From Ruminiclostridium hungatei (GTDB lineage: Bacteria > Bacillota > Clostridia > Acetivibrionales > DSM-1351), in contig NZ_MZGX01000022.1 of NCBI RefSeq assembly GCF_002051585.1, forward strand, positions 1 through 64,000: a DNA stretch of 64,000 nucleotides, read 5' to 3'. Both the position numbers and the translations under genes were made by a program. This document shows, in pieces, positions 43,587-52,929 of this stretch; position 1 is the stretch's first letter, and each line of letters begins with the position of its first letter. The notes below the pieces were generated by a model. It saw only the letters and a list, made by a program, of their open reading frames with translations, was not told where the DNA came from and did not search any database.

Positions 43587-43661
43587 TTCATACTCTGTGA
43601 ATGTATACTTGACAAAATATGCCTTAGCCCCTATAATACAATACATACTCATAGAATGTAT
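43587..43661 (+). promoter_or_regulatory. Consensus sigma-A promoter flanked by two TetR operators
   Basis: TTGACA (43609-43614), a 17-base spacer and TATAAT (43632-43637) form a perfect promoter. TACATACTCATAGAATGTA (43642-43660) covers the start site, and TTCATACTCTGTGAATGTA (43587-43605) lies just upstream of -35. Both have the 7-5-7 form repeated perfectly at 44354-44372. Confidence 0.75.
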
Positions 43662-43685
43662 ATTGTTTAAGGAGGGTAACAGCGG

Positions 43686-44321
43686 ATGGCACGCAACAAA
43701 TATCCGGAAGAAACGCAGGCAAAAATACTGGAAGCAGCCATGAGACTTTTTTTAAAAAAGGGTTATGAGCAAACAACCATACAGGATATTGTAAGTGAAC
43801 TGGGCGGTCTGACAAAAGGCGCTTTTTATCATCATTTTAAATCCAAAGAGGAAGTAATGGACGCGTTGACCACGAAGTTATTCTATGACGACAATCCATT
43901 TGAAAAGGTAAAAAGGCAGAAGGACTTGACAGGACTTGAAAAGATAAAATCAATGTTCCTGCAATCACTGGACGACAACAGTGACCATCGCCAAATCAGT
44001 ATAGAAGCAATGCAGTTGCTGGGCAGTCCTAATTTTTTGAAGGTTCTTATTGACGATAACCGTGATACGGTAGCCCCTATGTACCAGGAATTAATTGAGG
44101 AGGGCATACGGGATGGCTCAATAAAATCGGAACAGGCAAAACTGCTTGCCCAGGTGTTTGTATTGCTTACTAATTTCTGGATGATACCCACAATATACCC
44201 CGGTACGGCAGAGGAAAGCTGGCAGCGGCTTCTGTTTGTCAAAGAAATTACCGATAAAATGGGCATGCCTGTTTTGGATGACCACATAATCGAGTTATGT
44301 CGGCAGAGCTTGCCGGAATAA
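43686..44321 (+). CDS. TetR-family repressor of efflux gene
   Basis: A 211-residue repressor. The HTH region is EETQAKILEAAMRLFLKKGYEQTTIQDIVSELGGLTKGAFYHHFKSKEEVMDAL, a textbook TetR N-terminus. The rest is the helical ligand-binding domain. GGAGGG precedes the ATG. Operators surround its promoter, and one more lies in front of the MFS gene downstream, so it probably represses both itself and the pump until a drug binds. Confidence 0.93.
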   Translation: MARNKYPEETQAKILEAAMRLFLKKGYEQTTIQDIVSELGGLTKGAFYHHFKSKEEVMDALTTKLFYDDNPFEKVKRQKDLTGLEKIKSMFLQSLDDNSDHRQISIEAMQLLGSPNFLKVLIDDNRDTVAPMYQELIEEGIRDGSIKSEQAKLLAQVFVLLTNFWMIPTIYPGTAEESWQRLLFVKEITDKMGMPVLDDHIIELCRQSLPE

Positions 44322-44346
44322 AATTGCCATCAGGCAATTTTTATTT
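44321..44346 (+). terminator. Terminator between tetR and MFS gene
   Basis: AAATTGCC and GGCAATTT form a perfect stem with an ATCA loop, followed by TTATTT. It could reduce read-through into the MFS gene. Confidence 0.75.
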
Positions 44347-44353
44347 AACCATT

Positions 44354-44372
44354 TACATTCATACCGAATGTA
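44354..44372. promoter_or_regulatory. TetR operator in front of MFS gene
   Basis: TACATTCATACCGAATGTA is a perfect 7-5-7 inverted repeat 18 bases before the MFS start. It is the best copy of the site seen twice around the tetR promoter. Confidence 0.7.
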
Positions 44373-44390
44373 TAAAAGAGAGGAAATCCT

Positions 44391-45623
44391 ATGAATTCAA
44401 AATTATTTAACCGCAGCTTCACATTATTGCTTTTTGGACAGATAAGCTCCCTTTTCGGTAATACCATCCTTAGATTTGCATTATCCATGTACATTTTGGA
44501 GGTCACGGGCTCCGCCACAATTTTTGCAAGCCTTCTGGCAATTTCAATCGTTCCCACAATCTTGCTCTCCCCCCTTGGCGGCATATTGGCAGACAGGGTA
44601 AACCGGCGAAATATTATGGTTGCACTGGATTTTATATCCGGACTGTCGGTACTGTCTTTTGTTTTTATTCTTTCTGATAGTAATGTTGTCACAGCCATTG
44701 GAGCAATCATGGTTATCCTGTCCATCCTGGCGGCTTTTGAGTCTCCTGCTGCAACGGCCTGTGTTCCCCAGTTGCAGGAAGGCGATAATGTCATTCGTGC
44801 AAACGCCGCGGTTTATCAGGTGTCAGCTTTGGCTGGATTAGCAGCTCCCATCCTGGGCAGTGTTTTCTATTCAATATTTGGACTATACCCGATTATAATA
44901 GCAAGTGTGGTGTGTTTCTTTATAACCGCTTTATTTGAGTGCTTTATAAAATTGGAGCATACACCCTCCAGTATGAAAAACAACATTTTCACTATCATTA
45001 AAAACGACTTTTCAGCAAGCATGAGGTTTATGACAAAGGAACAACCAAATATCTTAAAGCTTTTGCTGCTAATTGCCATTATCAGCTTTTTTATTGCAAG
45101 TCTTGCGACAGTGGGAATGCCCTTTATGATACGAAATGTCCTCGGCTTGGACGCAACCTTTTACGGGGCGGCTGAAAGCGCACTTGGAGCTGCTTCCATC
45201 GCGGGAAGTATTGCGGCAGGCTTGCTTGTTGGCAAATTTAAAAATTCAAAGCTGTATTTACTGCTTGCCGCACTGGGAATCAGCCTGCTTCCCGCAGGCC
45301 TGGCCTTTTTGCTCAAGGCTCCCACTATGGTTTCATATGGCTCAATTATTCTATCCTTCGTATTGGCACAATTTCCAGCCACGATTTTCTCGGTATTCGG
45401 GTTGTCCATCATACAGCAAAAGACGCCCAACGAGCTTCTGGGAAAAGTCATGTCCTATGCAGCAACCATTACACTGTGCGCACAGCCCCTGGGACAAATG
45501 GTATATGGTATCCTGCTTGACCTGCTGCACAACAGGGTATTTTGGGTTTTAATACCTACAGCAATCCTGCTGTACCTGGCAGGCACAGCTTCAAAGAAAA
45601 TGTTTTCAGACTTTGAAAAATAG
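44391..45623 (+). CDS. MFS drug efflux transporter (DHA3/MefA-like)
   Basis: A 410-residue protein with twelve predicted membrane helices. LFGQISSLFGNTILRFALSMYILEVTGSATIFASLLAISIVPTILLSPLGGILADRVNRR is the opening of the MFS_3 or macrolide-efflux group, with the loop motif GGILADRVNRRN between helices 2 and 3. The TetR regulator and operator upstream indicate inducible export of a toxic compound, not yet identifiable. GAGAGGAAA precedes the ATG. Confidence 0.88.
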   Translation: MNSKLFNRSFTLLLFGQISSLFGNTILRFALSMYILEVTGSATIFASLLAISIVPTILLSPLGGILADRVNRRNIMVALDFISGLSVLSFVFILSDSNVVTAIGAIMVILSILAAFESPAATACVPQLQEGDNVIRANAAVYQVSALAGLAAPILGSVFYSIFGLYPIIIASVVCFFITALFECFIKLEHTPSSMKNNIFTIIKNDFSASMRFMTKEQPNILKLLLLIAIISFFIASLATVGMPFMIRNVLGLDATFYGAAESALGAASIAGSIAAGLLVGKFKNSKLYLLLAALGISLLPAGLAFLLKAPTMVSYGSIILSFVLAQFPATIFSVFGLSIIQQKTPNELLGKVMSYAATITLCAQPLGQMVYGILLDLLHNRVFWVLIPTAILLYLAGTASKKMFSDFEK

Positions 45624-45801
45624 CCTTCTGACTTTTATGTTATGGTAATTAAGGTAGTTCAGAACTTCAGTAGTTCAGCATTTCAGTAATCTCAGCCTCC
45701 CTACCGGGGCAGCATCTGTTGTTTTGTGGTTCAGAGTATAGTAAAATTAGCTCAGCTACAATTGTAACAGAAAATAAATTGCGTTCATATAAGGAGCTAT
45801 C

Positions 45802-46386
45802 ATGGGACTTTTGCAGAATTTGATTGAACAAAGTCGTCTTCCGGACGGTTTTATCGGCAGATTGATGTTGAAAATTATGAATAACGCTCATAAGGGGCTG
45901 ACACTTTGGGGAATATCGAAGCTCAAATCCGGAAAAAACGTGCTGGATGTAAGTTGCGGCGGAGGCAGTGCAATTCGGCTGCTTGCCGAAAGCGGCAAGT
46001 TTGAGCATGTTTATGGAATCGATCTGTCCCCTGAGGCAGTGGCCCTATCCACCCAATATAACCAGCGGCTGATAAATAGAGGTATTGTCACCATTGAGAA
46101 GGCATCTGTTTTGGAGCTTCCTTTTGAAAATGCTTTTTTCGATGCAATAGTCACCTTTCAATCTCATTATCATTGGCCCCATATTTTGCAGGCTGTCCGG
46201 GAAATACATAATAAACTGACACCGGGCGGGCAATTTGTCCTTGTGGCAGAGAAGTATAAAATTGAATATCACATGAAGGAGTATAACACTGCAAAGCTTA
46301 CAAAAGATTTGCTGCGGGACAGCGGCTTCAGAATAGTCCAATTGTTTGAAAACAGCAAGCATATTTGTGCTCTGGGAACAAAATAG
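45802..46386 (+). CDS. Class I SAM-dependent methyltransferase
   Basis: A 194-residue methyltransferase. The SAM-binding motif I is KNVLDVSCGGGSAIRLLAES, followed by the acidic YGIDLSPEAVALS, LPFENAFFDAIVTFQSHYHW and a post-motif region LTPGGQFVLVAEKY. The substrate is unknown. AGGAG lies eight bases before the ATG. It follows the MFS gene by 178 bases on the same strand and may share its transcript. Confidence 0.87.
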   Translation: MGLLQNLIEQSRLPDGFIGRLMLKIMNNAHKGLTLWGISKLKSGKNVLDVSCGGGSAIRLLAESGKFEHVYGIDLSPEAVALSTQYNQRLINRGIVTIEKASVLELPFENAFFDAIVTFQSHYHWPHILQAVREIHNKLTPGGQFVLVAEKYKIEYHMKEYNTAKLTKDLLRDSGFRIVQLFENSKHICALGTK

Positions 46387-46426
46387 CTGGGGTTACCCCT
46401 GCTTCCTTCGATTTTTTGATATATAA

Positions 46427-46458
46427 AAGAGGACTACCATTTACTGGGTAATCCTCTT
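46427..46458. terminator. Bidirectional terminator
   Basis: AAGAGGACTACC and GGTAATCCTCTT pair with one mismatch around an 8-base loop, between the methyltransferase (plus) and the small membrane protein (minus). On minus it is followed by TTTAT. Confidence 0.75.
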
Positions 46459-46486
46459 AATTCATTAAGCTAATAGTATTTAGTTT

Positions 46487-46807
46487 TTAGTTTCTATTTT
46501 TTCTTAATTCTTTCTTTATGGTTATATCTCTTTTAAAATAACGGTATGTAATCCAAAAACCCAATAACGCAAGAATACCAAAAATAATAATGCCAGGAAG
46601 CCTATTGGAAAAGTCCCAAACCATGTTTTTATCCAGTATAGTGGCAAATGAAAAATATAACGCTAAAAATAAGCAAAATAGGCTTGGTAATAGGTTGAAT
46701 ACAATTCCAATCCACATTGCTTTATTGGGTATATTTATATTACTGGGTAATTCTCCATCCCCATGAGGGATTAAATCTTCATCAGAATATTCTATTTTAC
46801 GTCCCAT
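46487..46807 (-). CDS. Small two-helix membrane protein
   Basis: A 106-residue protein with two hydrophobic helices (about 31-53 and 67-86), an acidic N-terminus (YSDEDLIPHGDGELP) and a very basic C-terminus (KRDITIKKELRKNRN). No family is recognised. ATG at 46807 is supported by AGGAG; the frame extends further upstream without a ribosome site. The 302-base stretch beyond its start (46808-47109) holds only the rpsI terminator. Confidence 0.6.
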   Translation of the reverse strand: MGRKIEYSDEDLIPHGDGELPSNINIPNKAMWIGIVFNLLPSLFCLFLALYFSFATILDKNMVWDFSNRLPGIIIFGILALLGFWITYRYFKRDITIKKELRKNRN

Positions 46808-47061
46808 GATAACACTCCTAGTTCTTTTATCTTTAATTTTAGCAATACATGGCATAGAAATAAAGCTATTTTTTTAATGACAGTACTATTACTATAAACA
46901 TTGTGAAACATGGCTCCGAATTAGTCTCTGCTTCAGAAACTGCATCAGCTTACTGCAGCCGGTGTCGATGAAAGATTAATTAAAAAATAGGTTTATATTT
47001 GTCTATTGTACGCCTATTATCCACCAACTTTTATTGGCCCTTATAAGATTTTGAAAATAAT

Positions 47062-47093
47062 AAAACCCCCAAACTATACCGTTTGAGGGTTTT
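47062..47093 (-). terminator. Intrinsic terminator of rplM-rpsI
   Basis: AAAACCCCCAAAC and GTTTGAGGGTTTT form a 13-bp stem with one mismatch, followed on minus by TTTTATTATTTT. It ends the ribosomal block. Confidence 0.88.
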
Positions 47094-47109
47094 GTATTTG
47101 TTAAGAATA

Positions 47110-47502
47110 TTATCTCTTTGAGAACTGTGGTGCTCTTCTTGCCTTCTTGAGACCGTATTTCTTTCTTTCCTTCATTCTTGGGTCTCTTGTGAGGAAGCCT
47201 GCTTTCTTAAGAGCCGGTCTGAGTTCTTCGTCAGCCTTTAAGAGAGCTCTTGCTATTCCGTGTCTGATTGCGCCGGCCTGACCGGTGAAACCTCCGCCGA
47301 TAACCTTGCATATAACATCAAACTTTGCCACTGTATCTGTGAGGGTTAATGGTTGTTTAACTATAACCTTCAAAGTATCCAATCCAAAGTAATCATCCAA
47401 TGATCTGTCATTTATAAGAATCTTGCCTTCACCAGGAACAAGTCTTACTCTTGCTACTGATTTCTTTCTACGTCCTGTACCATAGTAATATACTTTTGCC
47501 AT
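47110..47502 (-). CDS. rpsI: 30S ribosomal protein S9
   Basis: A 130-residue S9. [26 protein letters not shown] opens it, and the tail [24 protein letters not shown], ending in the conserved SKR, reaches the P-site tRNA. It lies 18 bases after rplM, the usual pair. Confidence 0.98.
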   Translation of the reverse strand: MAKVYYYGTGRRKKSVARVRLVPGEGKILINDRSLDDYFGLDTLKVIVKQPLTLTDTVAKFDVICKVIGGGFTGQAGAIRHGIARALLKADEELRPALKKAGFLTRDPRMKERKKYGLKKARRAPQFSKR

Positions 47503-47520
47503 TATTTTGTCCTCCCTCCA

Positions 47521-47955
47521 TTAAATATTTAAGTCAAGTACTTCAGGCTTCTGCGCCTGATGGTTGTGTTCAGTTCCTCTGTAAACTTTGAGCTTTCTGA
47601 ACATTTGTCTTCCAAGACTGTTCTTAGGAAGCATTCCCTTAATCGCCACTTCAACAGCTCTTTCAGGGTGCTTTTCCATCAAATGCTTGTATTTGACTTC
47701 CTTCAATCCGCCTGGATGAAGTGAGTGAGTTCTGTAAAGCTTCTGATCAAGTTTTTTACCTGTCAAAAGAACTTTTTCTGCATTCAGTACTATTACATGA
47801 TCGCCAGTATCAACATGTGGTGTGAATATCGGCTTATTTTTTCCTCTTAGAATAGCGGCAACTTCACTTGCCAATCTTCCAAGCGGCTTACCTTCAGCAT
47901 CAATAATGTACCATTTTCTTTCAATCTGTTCCGCTTTTGCCATGAAAGTTTTCAT
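47521..47955 (-). CDS. rplM: 50S ribosomal protein L13
   Basis: A 144-residue L13 with [48 protein letters not shown] and the ending [30 protein letters not shown] at 47955 follows AGGAGGT by 11 bases; a second ATG four codons in is possible. It is followed by rpsI. Confidence 0.98.
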   Translation of the reverse strand: MKTFMAKAEQIERKWYIIDAEGKPLGRLASEVAAILRGKNKPIFTPHVDTGDHVIVLNAEKVLLTGKKLDQKLYRTHSLHPGGLKEVKYKHLMEKHPERAVEVAIKGMLPKNSLGRQMFRKLKVYRGTEHNHQAQKPEVLDLNI

Positions 47956-48392
47956 TTCCTAATACTACCTCCTTAAAAATCTGTACTGTCTATGTCAAAC
48001 AGTGTTCACCGTATATGTGACGGTTTTCAATTATAACCGTTTCGAGGTCTTGATAATTTGCTGAAATCCTGATAAAAATTCCTTATTCATTTTTCAAGTC
48101 CTTGGACACTAGAACATTTTAATATACACTTCTAACTATGTCAAGTATAAATTACCGAGATTTTAATTTATCTCTCATTATCTCTCGATTTTTCTCGATA
48201 TATCTCCATATCTCTCATATAATCGTTTTTCAATTCATTTTTTCTTATTAAGTATAAAACAGACGATATTGGGCGTAATGCTTAGCATTATGCCATTATT
48301 TTATACCTGTGGGCTTATTTTCCCCAATTTGCCCGCATATCTTGAATAACGGCTAAAACTTCTTCACAGGAGAACCTTTTTTTGCAGGCTGT
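47956..48392 (-). other. 437-base gap between truA and rplM
   Basis: No gene is seen. A TATAAT box on minus (48035-48030) is followed in the leader by two small stems (ACCGT/ACGGT and CTGT/ACAG), which may form an L13-type autoregulatory leader, unconfirmed. A 10-bp hairpin GGCGTAATGC/GCATTATGCC (48272-48294) may end the truA transcript. A pyrimidine-rich TATCTCTC run lies near 48170-48220. Confidence 0.35.
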
Positions 48393-49130
48393 TCAATAAT
48401 ATATCTCCATCAGATACAACCCCTGCGCCGGAGCTGTCTTCCCCGCCTTCGTCCTGTCAAGCCCGCGGATAATTCCCGGTACATCGCTTTCGGCCAGCTT
48501 CCCCATTCCCACATATATCAAAGTTCCCGCAATTATTCTCACCATGTTGTACAAAAATCCGCTGCCTGTGACCTCAAGCTCTATGAGACTGTCTTCCCTT
48601 CTTTTAACCGCCATGCTGTAAATCTCCCGTACAGTGCTGCGGACTTGACCTCCCGTAGCCTGAAAAGCTGCGAAATCATGCTCTCCCTCAAAATGCTCCG
48701 CAGCTTTTCTCATTTGCTCAAAATCCAGCTCCGGCCTCACATGACAGGCCCTGTTTCGCATTAAAGCAGACTGGTGTGCGGTATTGCAGATGAGATATCT
48801 ATACCGTTTCCCTTTGGAGGAATATCTGGCGTGAAAGTTTTCAGGCTCCTCCTCCGATTTCTGTATTACAATATCCGCAGGCAGCAGATTGTTCAGGGCA
48901 TAGGAAAACTTTTCCCCGGGGATTGCCGAAGCTGTGAAAAAATGCGCAACCTGACCGTAGGCATGCACGCCCACATCGGTCCTGCTGCAGCCCACCACGC
49001 CGGTTTTCTCCCCAAGAAGCCGTGAAAGTGCCTTTTCAATACATTCCTGCACGGTGACGGCATTTTTCTGAACCTGCCAGCCGTGATAATTTGTTCCTTC
49101 ATATTCTATGGTCAGTTTAATATTTCGCAT
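48393..49130 (-). CDS. truA: tRNA pseudouridine(38-40) synthase
   Basis: A 245-residue TruA. The N-terminus KLTIEYEGTNYHGWQVQ, the catalytic Asp in VVGCSRTDVGVHAYGQVAHF, KRYRYLICN and the C-terminal GSGFLYNMVRIIAGTLIYVG are all family signatures. ATG at 49130 follows AGGTGG. It comes after ecfT, as in many Firmicutes; the gap between them has degenerate GCAGTACATG repeats. Confidence 0.96.
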   Translation of the reverse strand: MRNIKLTIEYEGTNYHGWQVQKNAVTVQECIEKALSRLLGEKTGVVGCSRTDVGVHAYGQVAHFFTASAIPGEKFSYALNNLLPADIVIQKSEEEPENFHARYSSKGKRYRYLICNTAHQSALMRNRACHVRPELDFEQMRKAAEHFEGEHDFAAFQATGGQVRSTVREIYSMAVKRREDSLIELEVTGSGFLYNMVRIIAGTLIYVGMGKLAESDVPGIIRGLDRTKAGKTAPAQGLYLMEIYY

Positions 49131-49275
49131 TTTCCACCTGTCATTTTTACATTTCTCACACTTCACTGCAACTGAAAAGAGCAGCCTTCTATAACCTTTA
49201 CCGCAGAGGCACCCGCAGCAAAAGCATGTACTGCAGCGCCAACCACAGCAATACCAAGCACTGCAATGCCACCCA

Positions 49276-50079
49276 CTACCATACCATGTACTGCATTACC
49301 AGCACCCAGGCCATAAAGACCACGGTTATGGCTGTTGCAACGAAATCATACCTTGTCAGGCTGAGCTGCTTCATCCTTGTCCTGCCCTCACTGCCTCTGT
49401 AGCACCTGGCTTCCATTGCCGTTGCCAGCTCGTCCGCCCTGCGGAATGCGCTTATAAACAGGGGAATTAGTACTGGAATAAAGCTTTTGGCACGCTCTAT
49501 AAGGTTTCCGCTGTCAAAATCAGCACCCCTTGAGGATTGCGCCTTTATTATCTTGTCTGTCTCCTCCAGAAGGGTAGGAATGAATCTCAGAGCAATTGTC
49601 ATCATCATGGCTATCTCATGCACAGGCACCCTGAGCCTTTTCAGCGGGCCCAGAAGCTTTTCGATTCCGTCGGTCAGGGCTATGGGTGTGGTGGTATAGG
49701 TCAGAAGGCTTGCAATGATAATCAGCAGGAAAAGCCGTATAGCCATTTTAATGGCTGTATCCACACCCTCATAGGTCATTCTCAGGAAGCCCCACTCAAA
49801 AATGGTCCTGCCTCCTATGGTAAACATATTGATTACTCCTGCAAAAATCACAATGAATATAACCGGTTTTAAACCTTTAAGTACAAATTTGACAGGAATA
49901 TTCGAAGTCACAACGGTCAATGCCGTAAAAAGCGTCAGCATCAGATATCCCCAATAGGTGTTTATCATAAATATGAATATCATCATTACAAAGGTCAGTA
50001 TGATTTTTGTACGGGGGTCGGATTTGTGAAGCATGGAATCCCCCGGCACATACTGTCCAATTGTTATATCTCGTATCAT
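49276..50079 (-). CDS. ecfT: Energy-coupling factor transporter membrane subunit EcfT
   Basis: A 267-residue membrane protein that couples the two ECF ATPases to vitamin-binding S components. About five helices are present. The two cytoplasmic coupling motifs are visible around AQSSRGADF and ATAMEARCYRGSEGRTR (Ala-Arg-Gly type). It lies 49 bases after ecfA2. Elsewhere in Firmicutes this trio serves many different S components, and none is encoded in this window. Confidence 0.94.
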   Translation of the reverse strand: MIRDITIGQYVPGDSMLHKSDPRTKIILTFVMMIFIFMINTYWGYLMLTLFTALTVVTSNIPVKFVLKGLKPVIFIVIFAGVINMFTIGGRTIFEWGFLRMTYEGVDTAIKMAIRLFLLIIIASLLTYTTTPIALTDGIEKLLGPLKRLRVPVHEIAMMMTIALRFIPTLLEETDKIIKAQSSRGADFDSGNLIERAKSFIPVLIPLFISAFRRADELATAMEARCYRGSEGRTRMKQLSLTRYDFVATAITVVFMAWVLVMQYMVW

Positions 50080-50128
50080 TTTTTCCTCCCAGAGCCGCAG
50101 CCGCGGTCAAAACCATGAAAGCCCGGCA

Positions 50129-50971
50129 CTATGCCTTCAAATGCTTCTGAAGCTCCTTAAGTGCCGCTTCTACAGTAAATATATTTTCATCGATGTGGGG
50201 TATTATGGCCTTCAGCCTTTTCATCAGATAGGTTATCTGCGGAGCCGAGAGCCCTATTTTTTCAAGTTCCTGAGGCTGATTATACACCTGTGCCGAGGGC
50301 TTATCCATAAAAATCGTACCCTGGTTCATTACAATGACCCTCTCCGCCAGTCTTGCTATATCCTCCATGCTGTGAGACACCAGTATTATGGTCATATTGA
50401 AGTCCTTATGAAGCTTCTTGATATAGCCGAATATTTCGTCCCTGCCGCTGGGGTCCAGCCCTGCAGTGGGCTCATCCAGCACAAGTATTTTGGGCATCAT
50501 GGCAACTACTCCGGCTATTGCAACCCTGCGTTTCTGCCCCCCCGAAAGCTCAAAGGGAGATTTCTCAAGAATGCTCTGGTCAAGACCTACCGACTGCAGT
50601 GCCGCCAGCACCCGCTGTGCAGTTTCCTCCTCGGACAGTCCCAGCTTCAGCAAACCAAAGGAAATATCCTTTTTTACCGTATCCTCGAACAACTGGTGCT
50701 CGGGATATTGAAAAACAATACCCACCTGGCGCCTCAGCACTTTCAGGTCTCTTTGCCTGGTGTCGATGCCATTTACAGAAATACGTCCTCCCGTAGGTTT
50801 CAGTATACCGTTGAAATGCTGTATAAGCGTCGACTTGCCTGAACCTGTGTGCCCGATGATTCCGATAAATTCTCCGTCTTCTATATTTAAATTAATATCA
50901 TTTAATGCTTTTTTCTCAAAAGGACCGCCGTTGGAATAGGTAAACGACAAACCTTCTATGTTGATAGGCAT
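50129..50971 (-). CDS. ecfA2: Energy-coupling factor transporter ATPase EcfA2
   Basis: A 280-residue ATPase: Walker A GIIGHTGSGKSTLIQHF, Q-loop VGIVFQYPEHQLFEDTVKKDISFG, signature LSGGQKRRVAIAGVVAM, Walker B ILVLDEPTAGLDPSG, and switch His in LVSHSMED. QYPEHQLF is characteristic of EcfA2. Its usual partner gene ecfA1 is 7.7 kb away instead of adjacent. Confidence 0.95.
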   Translation of the reverse strand: MPINIEGLSFTYSNGGPFEKKALNDINLNIEDGEFIGIIGHTGSGKSTLIQHFNGILKPTGGRISVNGIDTRQRDLKVLRRQVGIVFQYPEHQLFEDTVKKDISFGLLKLGLSEEETAQRVLAALQSVGLDQSILEKSPFELSGGQKRRVAIAGVVAMMPKILVLDEPTAGLDPSGRDEIFGYIKKLHKDFNMTIILVSHSMEDIARLAERVIVMNQGTIFMDKPSAQVYNQPQELEKIGLSAPQITYLMKRLKAIIPHIDENIFTVEAALKELQKHLKA

Positions 50972-51083
50972 ATTGCACTCCCGGCTTTCTAATTTAGTAA
51001 ACTCAAGTCAGACTGATTGCTTCTTGATAATTAATATTACCACAACCAGGTATATTTAGTGAATGAAAAAAGTAAGCAGTCAA

Positions 51084-52919
51084 TCACTTTATTCTCTCAA
51101 GAAGTTCCTCCGGCGAAATGTCCTCTGTAATCCCGAAGCGGTTCATTGCTCTCAGTGACTGGGGCAGCCCCTTTATAAGGGTATTTGTACCGGCCTTTGT
51201 GGTAAATGTGGCTTTAATGCCCAGCCTGCTCAGTACCACCTCGGATACCTCGCTGTATTTCCCCAGAGGATAAGCCAGGGCCATGACCTTGTTTCCGGTT
51301 TCCTCCAATATGTTCTTCCTGGAGAGTGAAATGTCCTTCTGAAGGTTGTCAATAAAAGCGTCCTCTGCTTCCCCCTCAAGCCGTGTTATGCTTGTCCGGG
51401 CCTTTCCCTCTCCCTTTCCCTCTTCAAAAGGCGCCCATTGGTGCATATCATAGGTATGGCTCTGTATGTCTACAATGCCGGATTTCAGCATTTCCTGTGC
51501 CTGCCCGTAGCTGAAATGAGGGGTTATGGGATTCTGGGTGTCCTTATACCTGTCCTTGCCCACTGAGGAGCCTATAACAAATATTGTGGCCTTCATATTA
51601 TACTTCTTCAATAGTGGGTAGGCCAGTTCATAATTGCTGAGATACCCGTCATCAAAGGTAATTACCACCGGCTTTTCAGGCAGCTCACTCCCCTTTTCCA
51701 CATAATCCAGCAACTGCTGGATGGACACCCCCGTATATCCGTCCCCGGCAAGGGCCTTTAGCTGAGCCTCAAACTGCTGTGTGGAAATAACAAGCGGCCC
51801 GGTGGACTTAGGGGCAATATCATGGTACATCAGTACCGGAACTTTTTTTGTATAGCTTTCATCATCCATACTTATTGGCCTGGACATGGCCGCAGCCTGT
51901 TCCGCCGCATTTTGTGACGTAACATATACGCCTATATCCTCAGGCACATATATTTCATTATCTCCGAAAATCCTTGCAAGGGCCATCTTTCCCATTGCAT
52001 TTCTGAAATGGGTGCTGTCATAAAAAAAACGGCAGTCCGAGGTGAGGGAATTTGTTGAGAAATCCCAGAAATCAGTTACTTCAGCCAGTCGGGTATAAAC
52101 CTCCGTCAACTGCTGGGGACTGAAATTCTGAACATACTCATTATACATGGGAGGAAAGAGTACAAGGAGATTTATATTGTTCTTGTCACAAAGGGCTTTT
52201 ATCAGTTTGGTGTCTTCTATAAGCTCATCAATGCTCCCCAGGTTGTGCCTGTCCTTTGGATAGGACTTGAAAACAGGGTATTTTTCAAGGTAGTCCGGCA
52301 TGGCCTGAATATTTTCAACATCTCTTGAGGACTTGTCATATGCCCCTGTGCCAACCTCAAAAACCTTGTATTTGTTTTGAAGATAACTGTCATTTTTGTA
52401 TGCCCGAAGCTTTTCCAGAGAATAGCTGGGATTGGCAAAAAGATATTTTTTAAGAAAATCAAACTGAGAGGATTGCTCTGTCTTGTAATGCAGGCTTCCT
52501 GTGTAAGGGTCCGACTCAACCTTGTATCTCATGGCATTTATAAAACCAAGGTTCAGCACAAGATTTTTAACCTTGTAGTTATTAATGATATACTGGGTGG
52601 TCTGCTTGACATCATACATGTCCGCCCCATACATGAACAGGTTATAGAACCTGGCATTCATATATCTGTCAAGCTGCTCCACAGGAAAGGAAGAGGTGGA
52701 GGAACTGCCTACTATGAAGGAATCATATTCTTCCTTGTGCTGATCCATATAGGCTATCTTTGCCACCCTTGGATTCTTTGTAAAATCATAGGTATACCAC
52801 TGCATTACCTTATCACCAAATGCTCCGAAGGGGTCCACCAATATATTCATACCTGCCACTCCCAAAGTCAGAAGCAGCACCGTAATTATAAACATTACAA
52901 ACCATTTTTTTGATGACAT
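51084..52919 (-). CDS. SGNH acyltransferase-like domain fused to polysaccharide deacetylase
   Basis: A 611-residue exported protein anchored by one N-terminal helix (residues 6-28). Residues 60-320 form an SGNH/DltD/AlgX-like domain: IVGSSSTSSFP (catalytic Ser, about 72), GFINAM, and DSTHFRNAMG (Asp301, His304). Residues 360-611 form a NodB polysaccharide deacetylase: VITFDDGYLSNYE (Asp423, Asp424), IQSHTYDMH (His488, His493) and ALAYPLGKY. One protein could therefore both add and remove acyl groups on a wall polymer outside the cell. It ends the acylation operon, 10 bases after the MBOAT gene. The fusion and its exact substrate are the main unknowns. Confidence 0.82.
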   Translation of the reverse strand: MSSKKWFVMFIITVLLLTLGVAGMNILVDPFGAFGDKVMQWYTYDFTKNPRVAKIAYMDQHKEEYDSFIVGSSSTSSFPVEQLDRYMNARFYNLFMYGADMYDVKQTTQYIINNYKVKNLVLNLGFINAMRYKVESDPYTGSLHYKTEQSSQFDFLKKYLFANPSYSLEKLRAYKNDSYLQNKYKVFEVGTGAYDKSSRDVENIQAMPDYLEKYPVFKSYPKDRHNLGSIDELIEDTKLIKALCDKNNINLLVLFPPMYNEYVQNFSPQQLTEVYTRLAEVTDFWDFSTNSLTSDCRFFYDSTHFRNAMGKMALARIFGDNEIYVPEDIGVYVTSQNAAEQAAAMSRPISMDDESYTKKVPVLMYHDIAPKSTGPLVISTQQFEAQLKALAGDGYTGVSIQQLLDYVEKGSELPEKPVVITFDDGYLSNYELAYPLLKKYNMKATIFVIGSSVGKDRYKDTQNPITPHFSYGQAQEMLKSGIVDIQSHTYDMHQWAPFEEGKGEGKARTSITRLEGEAEDAFIDNLQKDISLSRKNILEETGNKVMALAYPLGKYSEVSEVVLSRLGIKATFTTKAGTNTLIKGLPQSLRAMNRFGITEDISPEELLERIK

Positions 52920-52929
52920 TGCTTTCTCC

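Noticed and set aside
48165-48225. Pyrimidine-rich TATCTCTC repeats between truA and rplM
   Set aside because: The units are short and degenerate; nothing distinguishes them from low-complexity DNA.
49190-49275. Degenerate GCAGTACATG-like repeats between ecfT and truA
   Set aside because: They read like an extension of the ecfT frame, but the ecfT stop is clear and the copies are too diverged to call a repeat family.
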